From Paracoccus nototheniae (GTDB lineage: Bacteria > Pseudomonadota > Alphaproteobacteria > Rhodobacterales > Rhodobacteraceae): 49,216 nt of DNA. Position numbers and translations under genes: made by a program. Of the stretch, positions 42,412 to 49,216 are shown piece by piece. Numbering within the stretch: the stretch's first letter is position 1; every line of letters starts with the position of its first letter. The stretch spans positions 1-49,216 of the forward strand of contig NZ_RQRT01000027.1 in the NCBI RefSeq assembly GCF_004335005.1. The letters run 5' to 3'. The notes below the pieces were generated by a model, which was given only the letters and a program-made list of their open reading frames with translations, searched no databases and was not told where the DNA came from.

Positions 42412-43584
42412 TTACCGCTCCAGGCACATGGCGACGCCCATGCCGCCGCCGATGCACAGGGTCACCAGACCCTTTTTCGCGTCTCGGCGCTGCATCTCGA
42501 ACAGCAGCGTGTTCAGCACCCGGCAGCCCGAGGCGCCGATCGGATGGCCAATGGCGATCGCGCCGCCGTTCACATTGACCAGCGCCGGATCCCAGCCCAT
42601 GTCCTTGTTCACGGCGCAGGCCTGCGCGGCAAAAGCCTCGTTCGCCTCGACCAGATCCAGATCGCCGACCGACCATCCGGCCTTTTCCAGCGCCTTGCGG
42701 CTGGAAGGGATCGGCCCCGTGCCCATGATCGCCGGGTCCAGACCCGCCGTCGCATAGGACGCGATGCGCGCCAGCGGCGTCAGCCCGCGCCGCGCGGCCT
42801 CATCCTCGGTCATGACCATCACCGCCGCCGCGCCGTCATTCAGCCCCGAGGCATTCGCCGCCGTGACCGATCCGTCCTTGGCAAAGGCCGGGCGCAGTTT
42901 CTGCATCGCCTCGATCGTGGCGCCGTGGCGGATATATTCGTCCTTGTCGACGATCGTGTCGCCTTTGCGCGACTTGACGGTATAGCCGATGATCTCATCG
43001 TCGAACCGGCCCGCCTTCTGCGCGGCCTCGGCCTTGTTTTGCGAGGCGAGGGCGAATTCGTCCTGCTGATCGCGGCTGATCTGCCACTGATTGGCGACGT
43101 TTTCCGCCGTCTGGCCCATGTGGTAGTCGTTGAATGCATCCCACAGGCCGTCGCGGATCATCGTGTCGATGAACTGCAGATCGCCCATCTTCTGACCGGC
43201 GCGCAGATAGGCCGCATGGGCCGACAGCGACATGCTTTCCTGCCCGCCCGCCAGCACCACGCGCGCATCGCCCAGAATGACCTGTTGCGCAGCCAGCGCC
43301 ACGGCCCGCAGGCCCGAACCGCAGACCTGATTGATGCCCCATGCAGCGGATTCCTGCGGCAGGCCCGCCTTGATATGCGCCTGACGGGCCGGGTTCTGCC
43401 CTTGGGCGGCGGTCAGAACCTGACCCAGAATGGTTTCATCGACCTCGACCGGATCGATGCCAGAGCGCCGGACGACCTCGGCCAGAACCGCCGCGCCCAG
43501 ATCATGCGCGGGCACATTGGCAAACGACCCCATAAAACTTCCGACCGGGGTCCGGGCGGCGGAAACGATAACAGCTTTGGTCAT
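42412..43584 (-). CDS. phaA: Acetyl-CoA acetyltransferase (beta-ketothiolase)
   Basis: A 390-residue thiolase that joins two acetyl-CoA to acetoacetyl-CoA, the first step of PHB synthesis and of the ethylmalonyl-CoA pathway. The acyl-accepting cysteine is Cys88 in [12 protein letters not shown]; His347 is in [12 protein letters not shown], and Cys377 in [10 protein letters not shown]. The phrase [12 protein letters not shown] and the N-terminus [18 protein letters not shown] are typical. AAGGAG lies before the ATG at 43584; an upstream in-frame ATG at 43647 would add 21 unlikely residues. It is the first gene of the phaAB pair, with phaB after a hairpin. Confidence 0.96.
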   Translation of the reverse strand: MTKAVIVSAARTPVGSFMGSFANVPAHDLGAAVLAEVVRRSGIDPVEVDETILGQVLTAAQGQNPARQAHIKAGLPQESAAWGINQVCGSGLRAVALAAQQVILGDARVVLAGGQESMSLSAHAAYLRAGQKMGDLQFIDTMIRDGLWDAFNDYHMGQTAENVANQWQISRDQQDEFALASQNKAEAAQKAGRFDDEIIGYTVKSRKGDTIVDKDEYIRHGATIEAMQKLRPAFAKDGSVTAANASGLNDGAAAVMVMTEDEAARRGLTPLARIASYATAGLDPAIMGTGPIPSSRKALEKAGWSVGDLDLVEANEAFAAQACAVNKDMGWDPALVNVNGGAIAIGHPIGASGCRVLNTLLFEMQRRDAKKGLVTLCIGGGMGVAMCLER

Positions 43585-43662
43585 GGCGGGCTCCTTCCCT
43601 ACTCTGCCGGACAAGCCGGCATCTCGAAGGTCAGGATGCTGTTTCACGACGCAAGGTTCAAG

Positions 43663-43693
43663 CGAAAGACCGTGACTTTCGTCGCAGGCCTGC
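43663..43693. promoter_or_regulatory. Palindromic sequences in the phaA upstream region
   Basis: CGAAAG and CTTTCG form an inverted repeat with a 7-bp spacer (43663-43681), and GCAGGCCTGC is a perfect palindrome at 43684-43693. The region lies 79-109 bp upstream of the phaA start. It may hold an operator; the regulator is unknown. Confidence 0.35.
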
Positions 43694-43716
43694 GGATCGC
43701 GCCATAGGCCCGCCCC

Positions 43717-44574
43717 CTAGCGGCTGGCCAGCGAGGGCGGCTTTTTCCACGGGGGAGAGATGGTCGGCGCCCCGAAGTAATAGCCCTGCAGGCAATCGAT
43801 TCCGATATCGATCAGAAAGGCCGCCTCATCCGCGGTTTCGACGGATTCGGCGACGGTGAACATGTCGAAATGGTGGGCGATGGATTGCAACGCCCGGGTC
43901 AGCACCTGATTGTCGGGCTTGGCGGCGATTTCGCGGATGAACTGACCGTCGATCTTGATCATGTCGAAGCAGAAATCGCGCAGATAGCGGAACGAGGTAT
44001 AGCCCGCCCCGAAATCGTCCAGCGCCAGACTGATGCCATGGCCCTGCACCTCGGCCATGAAGCCTTTGACCTCGTCCGGCATGCCCATGGCCGAGCTTTC
44101 GGTGATTTCCAGAATTAGCCGTTCGCCCACCGTCGGGTCGTCCGAAATGCCCCGGCGCAGGCAGTTCATCCATTCGGGATACAGGATCGAGCGGGCGGAC
44201 ATGTTGATCGACAGGCGCAGGCCCGGATCCTCGATCAGGGTCTGCAGGCCCAGAGTCAGCGACAGGCAGTCGATCTTGCGGCCCAGTTCGGTGTTTTCGG
44301 CCTGAGGCATGAAATCGCGCAGCGGGACCAGACGGCCGGTGTCGTCGATGATGCGGATCAGACCTTCGTAAAAGGCGGCGTTGCGGGGGCGACTGGCCTG
44401 CACGATGGGCTGATAAGCCAGCGTCGCGCTGCGTCGTTCCACGGCTGCCGTGACCGCCGACATCGTCAGACGGCTTTGCCGCTGCATCGCCTGATCAAGC
44501 GGCGAGCTGTTATCCAACGTCATGTCGTTCACGGGGGGCATCCTCCACGTCGGTGTGCTTTCAACTGTGGACAT
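43717..44574 (-). CDS. EAL domain protein (cyclic-di-GMP phosphodiesterase type)
   Basis: A 285-residue cytoplasmic protein, essentially a single EAL domain with a short N-terminal tail. The EAL motif reads EGL in AFYEGLIRI; other conserved segments are present: LRLSINMSARS, RLILEITESSAMG, LALDDFGAGYTSFRYL, FDMIKIDGQFI, TVAESVETADEA and CLQGYYFGAP. The acidic metal ligands and the lysine all look intact, so hydrolysis of cyclic di-GMP is plausible. No GGDEF, PAS or membrane sensor domain is attached. TAGGAC lies near the ATG at 44574. It is divergent from tag by 53 bp. Confidence 0.92.
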   Translation of the reverse strand: MSTVESTPTWRMPPVNDMTLDNSSPLDQAMQRQSRLTMSAVTAAVERRSATLAYQPIVQASRPRNAAFYEGLIRIIDDTGRLVPLRDFMPQAENTELGRKIDCLSLTLGLQTLIEDPGLRLSINMSARSILYPEWMNCLRRGISDDPTVGERLILEITESSAMGMPDEVKGFMAEVQGHGISLALDDFGAGYTSFRYLRDFCFDMIKIDGQFIREIAAKPDNQVLTRALQSIAHHFDMFTVAESVETADEAAFLIDIGIDCLQGYYFGAPTISPPWKKPPSLASR

Positions 44575-44627
44575 AATGTCCTAATATCGTGTGAACGATG
44601 ATCGCTTTCTCAGTTCAGGGTTAACGG

Positions 44628-45203
44628 ATGGCCGACCGATGCACATGGTGCGGGACCGATCCGCTTTATGTCGAATATCACGACAGCGAATGGGGCATGC
44701 CCGAATATGACCCGCGCGCACTGTGGGAAAAGCTGGTGCTGGACGGGTTTCAGGCGGGCCTCAGCTGGATCACCATCCTGCGCAAGCGTGATGCCTTTCG
44801 CACCGAATTCGACGATTTCGATCCCGCCCGCGTGGCCCTGTGGGACGATGACCGCGTCGCCCGCGCGCTGGAAAACCCCGGCATCATCCGCCATCGCGGC
44901 AAGATCGAGGCGACCGTGCAGGGCGCGCGCCACTATCTGCGGATCGAGGCAGATCGGGGATTCGCGCCGTGGCTGTGGTCCTTTGTGGGCGGCCAGCCGG
45001 TCCAGACCGACCGGCCCGACATGGCCTCGGTCCCGACCGAGACGGACGCCTCGCGCGCGATGGCCAAGGCGCTGAAGGCCGAGGGGTTCACGTTCTGCGG
45101 GCCGGTGATCGTCTATGCCTTCATGCAGGCCACGGGGATGGTCAACGACCATATCGTGACCTGCCACCGGCACGGGCCGGTCAGGGCGCTGTCAGCTGGG
45201 TGA
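44628..45203 (+). CDS. tag: DNA-3-methyladenine glycosylase I
   Basis: A 191-residue base-excision repair enzyme that releases 3-methyladenine from alkylated DNA. The N-terminal signature is CTWCGTDPLYVEYHDSEWG (Cys5, His18), and the C-terminal GMVNDHIVTCHRH supplies His175 and Cys179, completing the zinc site known in E. coli Tag. Between them, LVLDGFQAGLSWITILRKRD and ENPGIIRHRGKIEATVQGA carry the helix-hairpin-helix fold and the glutamate of the active site. Length is typical. Its last 23 bases overlap the convergent thioredoxin-like gene. Confidence 0.96.
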   Translation: MADRCTWCGTDPLYVEYHDSEWGMPEYDPRALWEKLVLDGFQAGLSWITILRKRDAFRTEFDDFDPARVALWDDDRVARALENPGIIRHRGKIEATVQGARHYLRIEADRGFAPWLWSFVGGQPVQTDRPDMASVPTETDASRAMAKALKAEGFTFCGPVIVYAFMQATGMVNDHIVTCHRHGPVRALSAG

Positions 45204-45729
45204 TCAGCGCCTTTGCGGCATCCGAATCCCATTCCGCATCGCCAAGATAGCGCGCGACCTCGCGCCCCTCGCGGTCGATCAGGACGGTGACGGGCAGACC
45301 GACCACGCCCATGCTGCGGGCCAGCTGCTGGCGGGGGTCCAGAAGGACGGGCAGGTTTTCCACCCCCACCTCGGCAAAGAAATCGTCGATGCGGTCGGGC
45401 GCATTGCGGCCCGTGGCCACCGTCACGACCTCAAAGTCATCGCCGCCCATCTCGGCCTGCAGGCGGTCCAGCGCGGGCATCTCTTCGCGGCAGGGCGCAC
45501 ACCATGTCGCCCAGAAGTTTAGCAGGACGACCTTGCCCTGCCAGTCGGCAAGGCTGTGGGTGCCGCCATCGGGGTCGGTGAACTCGGTCTGGGCGACCGG
45601 GGCGGGCTGTTCAGCGACGACCAGCTTGTCCAGGCCCCCGTCGCGGGCGGCCTGCCAGTCGGGGTCCGCGGCGAAGGCGGTGTTTGCACCGAAAACAAGG
45701 GCCGTATAAAGCAGGGCGGAACGCAGCAT
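45181..45729 (-). CDS. TlpA-like thioredoxin family protein
   Basis: A 182-residue exported thioredoxin-fold protein. The N-terminal signal is MLRSALLYTALVFGANTAFA, so it is periplasmic. The redox centre is LNFWATWCAPCREEMPALD (CAPC), the cis-proline loop is GVVGLPVTVLID, and a typical TlpA segment VVTVATGRNAPDRIDDF lies between them. Relatives (TlpA, ResA, CcmG) reduce disulfides in cytochrome c maturation or oxidase assembly; the partner here is unknown. GGAGG lies before the ATG at 45729. Divergent from argH by 22 bp, and overlaps tag at its end. Confidence 0.93.
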   Translation of the reverse strand: MLRSALLYTALVFGANTAFAADPDWQAARDGGLDKLVVAEQPAPVAQTEFTDPDGGTHSLADWQGKVVLLNFWATWCAPCREEMPALDRLQAEMGGDDFEVVTVATGRNAPDRIDDFFAEVGVENLPVLLDPRQQLARSMGVVGLPVTVLIDREGREVARYLGDAEWDSDAAKALITQLTAP

Positions 45730-45751
45730 GAGACCTCCGAAGGACTGACAT

Positions 45752-47152
45752 ATGACCGACCGGCCCCAGACCTCCGCCAACAGCATGTGGGGCGGGCGCT
45801 TTGCCGCCGGGCCAGATGCGATCATGGAGGCGATCAACGCCTCGATCGGGTTCGACCAGCGGCTCTACGCGCAGGATATCCGGGGCAGCCGGGCCCATGC
45901 GGCGATGCTGGCCGCGACAGGCATCATCAGCGATAACGATGCGAAGGCCATCGGGGAAGGGCTGCTCACCGTCTTGTCAGAAATCGAGGCCGGGCAGTTC
46001 GTGTTCCGTAAGGATCTGGAAGACATCCACATGAACGTGGAGGCCCGCCTGAAAGAGATCATCGGCGAGCCCGCAGGCCGCCTGCACACGGGCCGGTCGA
46101 GAAACGATCAGGTCGCGACCGATTTCCGGCTGTGGGTGCGCGATCAATGCGACGCCGCCATCGAGGGCCTGCGCGCCCTGATCCGCGCGGCTTTGTCGCA
46201 GGCCGAGGCCGGGGCCGGTTGGGTCATGCCCGGCTTTACCCATCTGCAGACCGCGCAGCCGGTGACATGGGGCCATCACATGATGGCCTATGTCGAGATG
46301 TTCGGGCGCGATCTGTCGCGGTTCCATGACGCACGCGCGCGGATGAACGAATCGCCCCTGGGGGCGGCGGCGCTGGCGGGGACGGGCTATCCCATCGACC
46401 GGGACATGACCGCGCAGGTGCTTGGGTTCGACCGGCCCATGGCCAATTCTCTGGACGCTGTCAGCGACCGCGATTTTGCGCTGGAATTCCTGTCGGCCTC
46501 GGCCATCTGTGCGGTGCATCTGTCGCGGCTGGCCGAAGAGCTGGTGATCTGGTCCTCGGCCCAGTTCCGGTTCGTGTCGATGTCGGACAAATGGTCCACC
46601 GGCTCGTCGATCATGCCGCAAAAGCGCAACCCCGATGCGGCAGAGCTGATCCGCGCCAAGATCGGGCGCATTCTGGGCGCGACGGTGGCGCTGTTCACGG
46701 TGATGAAGGGCCTGCCGCTGGCCTATTCCAAGGACATGCAGGAAGACAAGGAACAGGTTTTCGATGCTGCCGACACGCTGATGCTGGCGCTGGCGGCGAT
46801 GGCCGGGATGCTGTCGGACCTGACCGCCAACCGTGACCGGCTGGAGGATGCGGCGGGGACCGGGTTTTCCACCGCGACCGATCTGGCCGACTGGCTGGTG
46901 CGCGAACTGGGCCTGCCGTTCCGCGACGCCCATCACGTCACCGGATCGCTGGTCGCCATGGCCGAGGCGCGGGGCGTCGATCTGCCCGATCTGTCGCTGG
47001 AGGACATGCAATCGGTGCATGGTCAGATCCGCCCGGATGTGTTCAACGTGTTGGGCGTGCACAATTCGGTCGCCTCGCGCCAAAGCTATGGCGGCACGGC
47101 GCCGGATCAGGTGCGCGCGCAGATCGCCCGCTGGAAGGAGAAACTGGCATGA
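45752..47152 (+). CDS. argH: Argininosuccinate lyase
   Basis: A 466-residue tetrameric cytoplasmic enzyme that splits argininosuccinate into arginine and fumarate. Landmarks are [16 protein letters not shown] at the start, [36 protein letters not shown], the catalytic histidine region [14 protein letters not shown], and the fumarase-superfamily signature [12 protein letters not shown] near residue 285, whose serine loop is the catalytic acid. AAGGAC precedes the ATG. Its stop overlaps the next gene (a small lipoprotein) as ATGA. The order argH, small lipoprotein, lysA is a familiar one in proteobacteria. Confidence 0.97.
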   Translation: MTDRPQTSANSMWGGRFAAGPDAIMEAINASIGFDQRLYAQDIRGSRAHAAMLAATGIISDNDAKAIGEGLLTVLSEIEAGQFVFRKDLEDIHMNVEARLKEIIGEPAGRLHTGRSRNDQVATDFRLWVRDQCDAAIEGLRALIRAALSQAEAGAGWVMPGFTHLQTAQPVTWGHHMMAYVEMFGRDLSRFHDARARMNESPLGAAALAGTGYPIDRDMTAQVLGFDRPMANSLDAVSDRDFALEFLSASAICAVHLSRLAEELVIWSSAQFRFVSMSDKWSTGSSIMPQKRNPDAAELIRAKIGRILGATVALFTVMKGLPLAYSKDMQEDKEQVFDAADTLMLALAAMAGMLSDLTANRDRLEDAAGTGFSTATDLADWLVRELGLPFRDAHHVTGSLVAMAEARGVDLPDLSLEDMQSVHGQIRPDVFNVLGVHNSVASRQSYGGTAPDQVRAQIARWKEKLA

Positions 47153-47310
47153 TCCGTCTGTCCCTGTTGGCCATGCTGGCCCCTGTGGTGATGCTGTCGG
47201 CCTGTGGTGTCGATGGCGCGCCGACGCGGCCCGTGGAAAAGCCCCTGCAGCAGCAGATGGGCGTCACGTTCAGCGGCGACGCACGGATCGGCGTCTCGGC
47301 AGAGCTGTAG
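47149..47310 (+). CDS. Small LptM-like lipoprotein between argH and lysA
   Basis: A 53-residue lipoprotein, too short to be called easily. Translation begins [20 protein letters not shown], with the lipobox cysteine at residue 19; then [17 protein letters not shown]. It ends [16 protein letters not shown]. The CGVDGAP start of the mature part recalls the CGLKGPL of LptM (YifL), which acts with the LPS-translocon LptDE in E. coli and also lies next to the lysine/DAP genes. The ATG overlaps the argH TGA and lysA begins one base after the stop, so it is surely co-transcribed. Function is inferred from position and start sequence only. Confidence 0.82.
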   Translation: MIRLSLLAMLAPVVMLSACGVDGAPTRPVEKPLQQQMGVTFSGDARIGVSAEL

Positions 47311-47311
47311 G

Positions 47312-48577
47312 ATGGATCATTTCCTGTACCGGGACGGCGAATTGCATGCCGAGGGCGTGTCCTTGTCCTGCATCGCCCAGCAGGTCGGCACCCCCGTCTA
47401 TGTCTATTCTGCGGCGACCCTGACGCGGCATTTCGGGCTGTTCCGTCAGGCGCTGGACTGGACCGATCATCTGGTCTGCTTTGCGGTCAAGTCGAACAGC
47501 AATCTGGCCGTGCTGAAGCTGCTGGGCGATCTGGGCGCCGGGATGGATGTCGTCTCGGGCGGGGAATATCTGCGCGCCAAGGCGGCGGGTGTTCCGGGCA
47601 ACCGGATCGTCTTTTCCGGCGTCGGCAAGACCGTCCCCGAGATGCGTCTGGCCATCGAAGGCGGCATCCGCCAGTTCAACATCGAAAGCGAGCCCGAGAT
47701 GCGCGCCCTGTCGGCGCTGTGCGTCAGCATGGGCGTGACGGTGCCCGTCGCGATCCGCGTGAACCCCGATGTCGATGCGAAGACGCATGAAAAAATCGCC
47801 ACCGGCAAATCCGAGAACAAGTTCGGCATCCCGATCTCTCGTGCGATCGCGGTCTATGCCGAGGCCGCCCGCCTGCCGGGGCTGCAGGTGGTGGGGATCG
47901 ATGTGCATATCGGCAGCCAGCTGACCGATCTGGAACCGTTCCGCGCTGCCTATGCCAAGGTCGCCCAGCTGACCCGCGCCTTGCGCGCCGAGGGTCATGC
48001 GATCACCCGGCTGGATCTGGGCGGGGGCCTGGGCATTCCCTATCAGCGCGACAATTCCGCCCCGCCTCTGCCGCTGGATTACGGGCAGGTCATCCGCGAG
48101 ACCGTCGGCGATCTGGGCTGCGAGATCGAGATCGAGCCGGGCCGCAACATCGTCGGCAATGCGGGCGTGCTGCTGACCGAGGTGATTTATGTCAAGGCGG
48201 GCGAGGACCGCGATTTCCTGATCGTCGATGCGGCAATGAACGACCTGCTGCGCCCGGCGATGTATGGCGCGCATCATGACATCGTCCCGGTGATCCAGCC
48301 CGCCGTCGGCGCGGCGGTCCGCCCCTATGATGTGGTCGGTCCGGTCTGCGAATCGGGCGACACCTTCCGCAAGGGGGCCGAGCTGCCCGAAATGGCGGCA
48401 GGCGGGCTGGTGGCCTTTCGCTCCGCCGGCGCCTATGGGGCGGTGATGGCGTCGGAATACAACTCGCGGCCCCTGGTGCCCGAGGTTCTGGTGCAGGGCG
48501 ATCACTTCGCCGTCATCAGGGCTCGCCCGACATATGAGGATATGCTGGGGCGCGATAGCATCCCCGCATGGCTTTGA
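47312..48577 (+). CDS. lysA: Diaminopimelate decarboxylase
   Basis: A 421-residue PLP enzyme (fold III) that converts meso-diaminopimelate to lysine. PLP lysine is Lys60 in VCFAVKSNSN. Further motifs are GAGMDVVSGGEYLRAKAAG, RIVFSGVGKTVPEM, HEKIATGKSENKFGI, VVGIDVHIGSQLTDL, LDLGGGLGIPY, EIEPGRNIVGNAG and, near the end, GPVCESGDTF with the active-site cysteine, then SAGAYGAVMASEYNSRP. Length is typical. It starts one base after the lipoprotein stop; there is no separate strong ribosome site. It ends argH-lptM-like-lysA, and a GGATATTT element follows. Confidence 0.97.
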   Translation: MDHFLYRDGELHAEGVSLSCIAQQVGTPVYVYSAATLTRHFGLFRQALDWTDHLVCFAVKSNSNLAVLKLLGDLGAGMDVVSGGEYLRAKAAGVPGNRIVFSGVGKTVPEMRLAIEGGIRQFNIESEPEMRALSALCVSMGVTVPVAIRVNPDVDAKTHEKIATGKSENKFGIPISRAIAVYAEAARLPGLQVVGIDVHIGSQLTDLEPFRAAYAKVAQLTRALRAEGHAITRLDLGGGLGIPYQRDNSAPPLPLDYGQVIRETVGDLGCEIEIEPGRNIVGNAGVLLTEVIYVKAGEDRDFLIVDAAMNDLLRPAMYGAHHDIVPVIQPAVGAAVRPYDVVGPVCESGDTFRKGAELPEMAAGGLVAFRSAGAYGAVMASEYNSRPLVPEVLVQGDHFAVIRARPTYEDMLGRDSIPAWL

Positions 48578-48603
48578 ACCGGCGTCAGCTTGAGGATCAA
48601 AAG

Positions 48604-48656
48604 CCGGGGGCTGCCCGCCCCCGGACCCCCGGGGATATTTTCATGAAGAAGAAAGG
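48604..48656 (+). repeat. Intergenic GGATATTT element, copy D
   Basis: Hairpin CCGGGGGC/GCCCCCGG (48604-48611 and 48617-48624, loop TGCCC), then ACCCCCGGGGATATTT-TCA-TGAAGAAGAAAGG. It starts 26 bp after the lysA stop in the same orientation. The ATG inside its conserved end (48643-48645) appears to be the start codon of the next gene. Confidence 0.75.
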
Positions 48657-49216
48657 CCCGGTGGGCCGCGCTTTGCGCCTGACCCTGTGGGGTATGGCGT
48701 GGGAGCGTGGTGCGCGGGCTTTCTGGCCGTTGGTCACCTTGCTGGCGGTGGGGTTTGCGGCGCTGGCGCTGGGCGTGGTGGCCGGGTTGCCCGATGCGGT
48801 GCTGCCCTGGATGGCGGGGGCATGGTTGCTGGCGGTGGTTGTTGCCGCGGGTGTGGGCGGCTGGCGCTTTCGCCGGGTCCGGCGGGCCGAGGCGCTGGCG
48901 CGGCTGGACCGGACCTTGCCGGGGAGGCCGCTGAGCGCGCTGTCCGACCGCGCGGCGATCGGCGGCGAGGGTGCCCTGTGGCAGGCGCATCTGGCGCAGA
49001 TGGAGGCGGCGGCGGCGGCGGCCCGGGCGGTGCGGCCCGATGCCGATCTGGCGCGGCGCGACCCTTATGCGCTGCGGCTGGCCGGGCTGGTCGCGCTGGT
49101 TATGGCACTGGTCTTTGGCGGCGCCGGGCAGACGGGGCAGGGACTGCGCGCCATTGCCGCGACCATGTCCACGCCTGAGGGGGGCGGGATCGTGCCCTCG
49201 GGGCCTGTGTGGGAGG
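48643..49216 (+). CDS. TIGR02302/DUF4175 family membrane protein, N-terminal part (cut by window edge)
   Basis: The frame from ATG 48643 stays open to the end of the window (191 codons). It begins MKKKGPVGRALRLTLWGMAW; two hydrophobic helices follow, FWPLVTLLAVGFAALALGVV and WMAGAWLLAVVVAAGVGG. Then come LARLDRTLPGRPLSALSDRA and RRDPYALRLAGLVALVMALV, the latter a third helix. This order (membrane pair, RxLD...LPGRP...LSD, YALRL) matches the long alphaproteobacterial family TIGR02302, unknown in function. The first codons are part of the GGATATTT repeat (copy D); an internal ATG at 48694 is a weaker alternative. Confidence 0.82.
   Translation, partial: MKKKGPVGRALRLTLWGMAWERGARAFWPLVTLLAVGFAALALGVVAGLPDAVLPWMAGAWLLAVVVAAGVGGWRFRRVRRAEALARLDRTLPGRPLSALSDRAAIGGEGALWQAHLAQMEAAAAAARAVRPDADLARRDPYALRLAGLVALVMALVFGGAGQTGQGLRAIAATMSTPEGGGIVPSGPVWE

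Noticed and set aside
43606..43620. GCCGG-ACAAG-CCGGC small stem upstream of phaA
   Set aside because: Five-base arms of pure G/C are common by chance here; no reason to assign a function.
1..49216. CRISPR arrays, tRNA or rRNA genes, insertion sequences, prophage
   Set aside because: No regular spaced repeats, no cloverleaf-like sequence, no transposase, integrase or phage gene was seen on either strand.

Overview
The window reads as ordinary chromosomal DNA of a high-GC alphaproteobacterium of the Rhodobacteraceae, most likely Paracoccus or a close relative. The evidence is the strong G/C third-position bias, the small Paracoccus-type aa3 cytochrome oxidase subunit IV, the pdxJ-acpS-lepB-rnc-era-recO cluster, ETF-quinone oxidoreductase, a probable methylsuccinyl-CoA dehydrogenase, phaA/phaB, and a MlaA/MlaC pair. 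I see no rRNA, tRNA, CRISPR array, insertion sequence or prophage. Almost every base belongs to a gene, and many gene pairs overlap by 4 bp (ATGA, TTGA or GTGA).

Left part (1-14.5 kb): the start of a lipoprotein gene (cut by the edge), a TetR regulator divergent from an amino-acid (glutamate-type) dehydrogenase, a Sua5-type tRNA t6A enzyme, an acyl-CoA dehydrogenase overlapping a metallo-beta-lactamase-fold hydrolase, oxidase subunit IV with an unknown lipoprotein, the AzlCD branched-chain amino-acid exporter, a GNAT enzyme, greA with an unknown membrane protein, ETF-QO, and a large periplasmic TPR protein.

Middle part (14.5-29 kb): ispE, pdxJ, acpS, lepB, rnc, era and a DUF1491 gene, mostly overlapping; then rarD, a VOC protein and recO. 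On the other strand lie a META-domain lipoprotein and the probable mcd. Next come a TSUP permease and the overlapping run dapE-GNAT-rnr.

Right part (29-49.2 kb): an AtoE-like transporter, a type I secretion ABC/HlyD pair, mlaA-mlaC, a class A penicillin-binding protein divergent from amtB, a long-chain polyprenyl diphosphate synthase (ubiquinone side chain), DUF2007 plus a methyltransferase, a DUF465 protein, phaA-phaB, an EAL protein, tag, a TlpA-like thioredoxin, argH, a 53-residue LptM-like lipoprotein, lysA, and the start of a TIGR02302/DUF4175 membrane protein.

How genes may work together: the acyl-CoA dehydrogenases, ETF-QO and the cytochrome oxidase subunit form an electron route to the respiratory chain. 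phaA, phaB and mcd would link acetyl-CoA to PHB storage and the ethylmalonyl-CoA pathway. dapE and lysA are both steps of lysine synthesis. MlaA/MlaC, the PBP, the LptM-like lipoprotein and LepB serve the envelope.

The most interesting unexplained structure is a dispersed intergenic element of about 55 bp. It consists of a G-run/C-run hairpin, then a C-run and the core GGATATTT-N3-(T/C)(G/A)AAGA(A/T)GAA. Four full copies follow gdh, recO, atoE and lysA, each in the orientation of the gene it follows, and one hairpin-less copy lies between pdxJ and acpS. In the lysA copy the core supplies the start codon of the next gene. Other notable points are a perfect hairpin between phaA and phaB, a 12-bp inverted repeat in the greA leader, and a five-unit repeat extending the N-terminus of Era. 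I found no convincing multi-gene novel system; most of the window is housekeeping.
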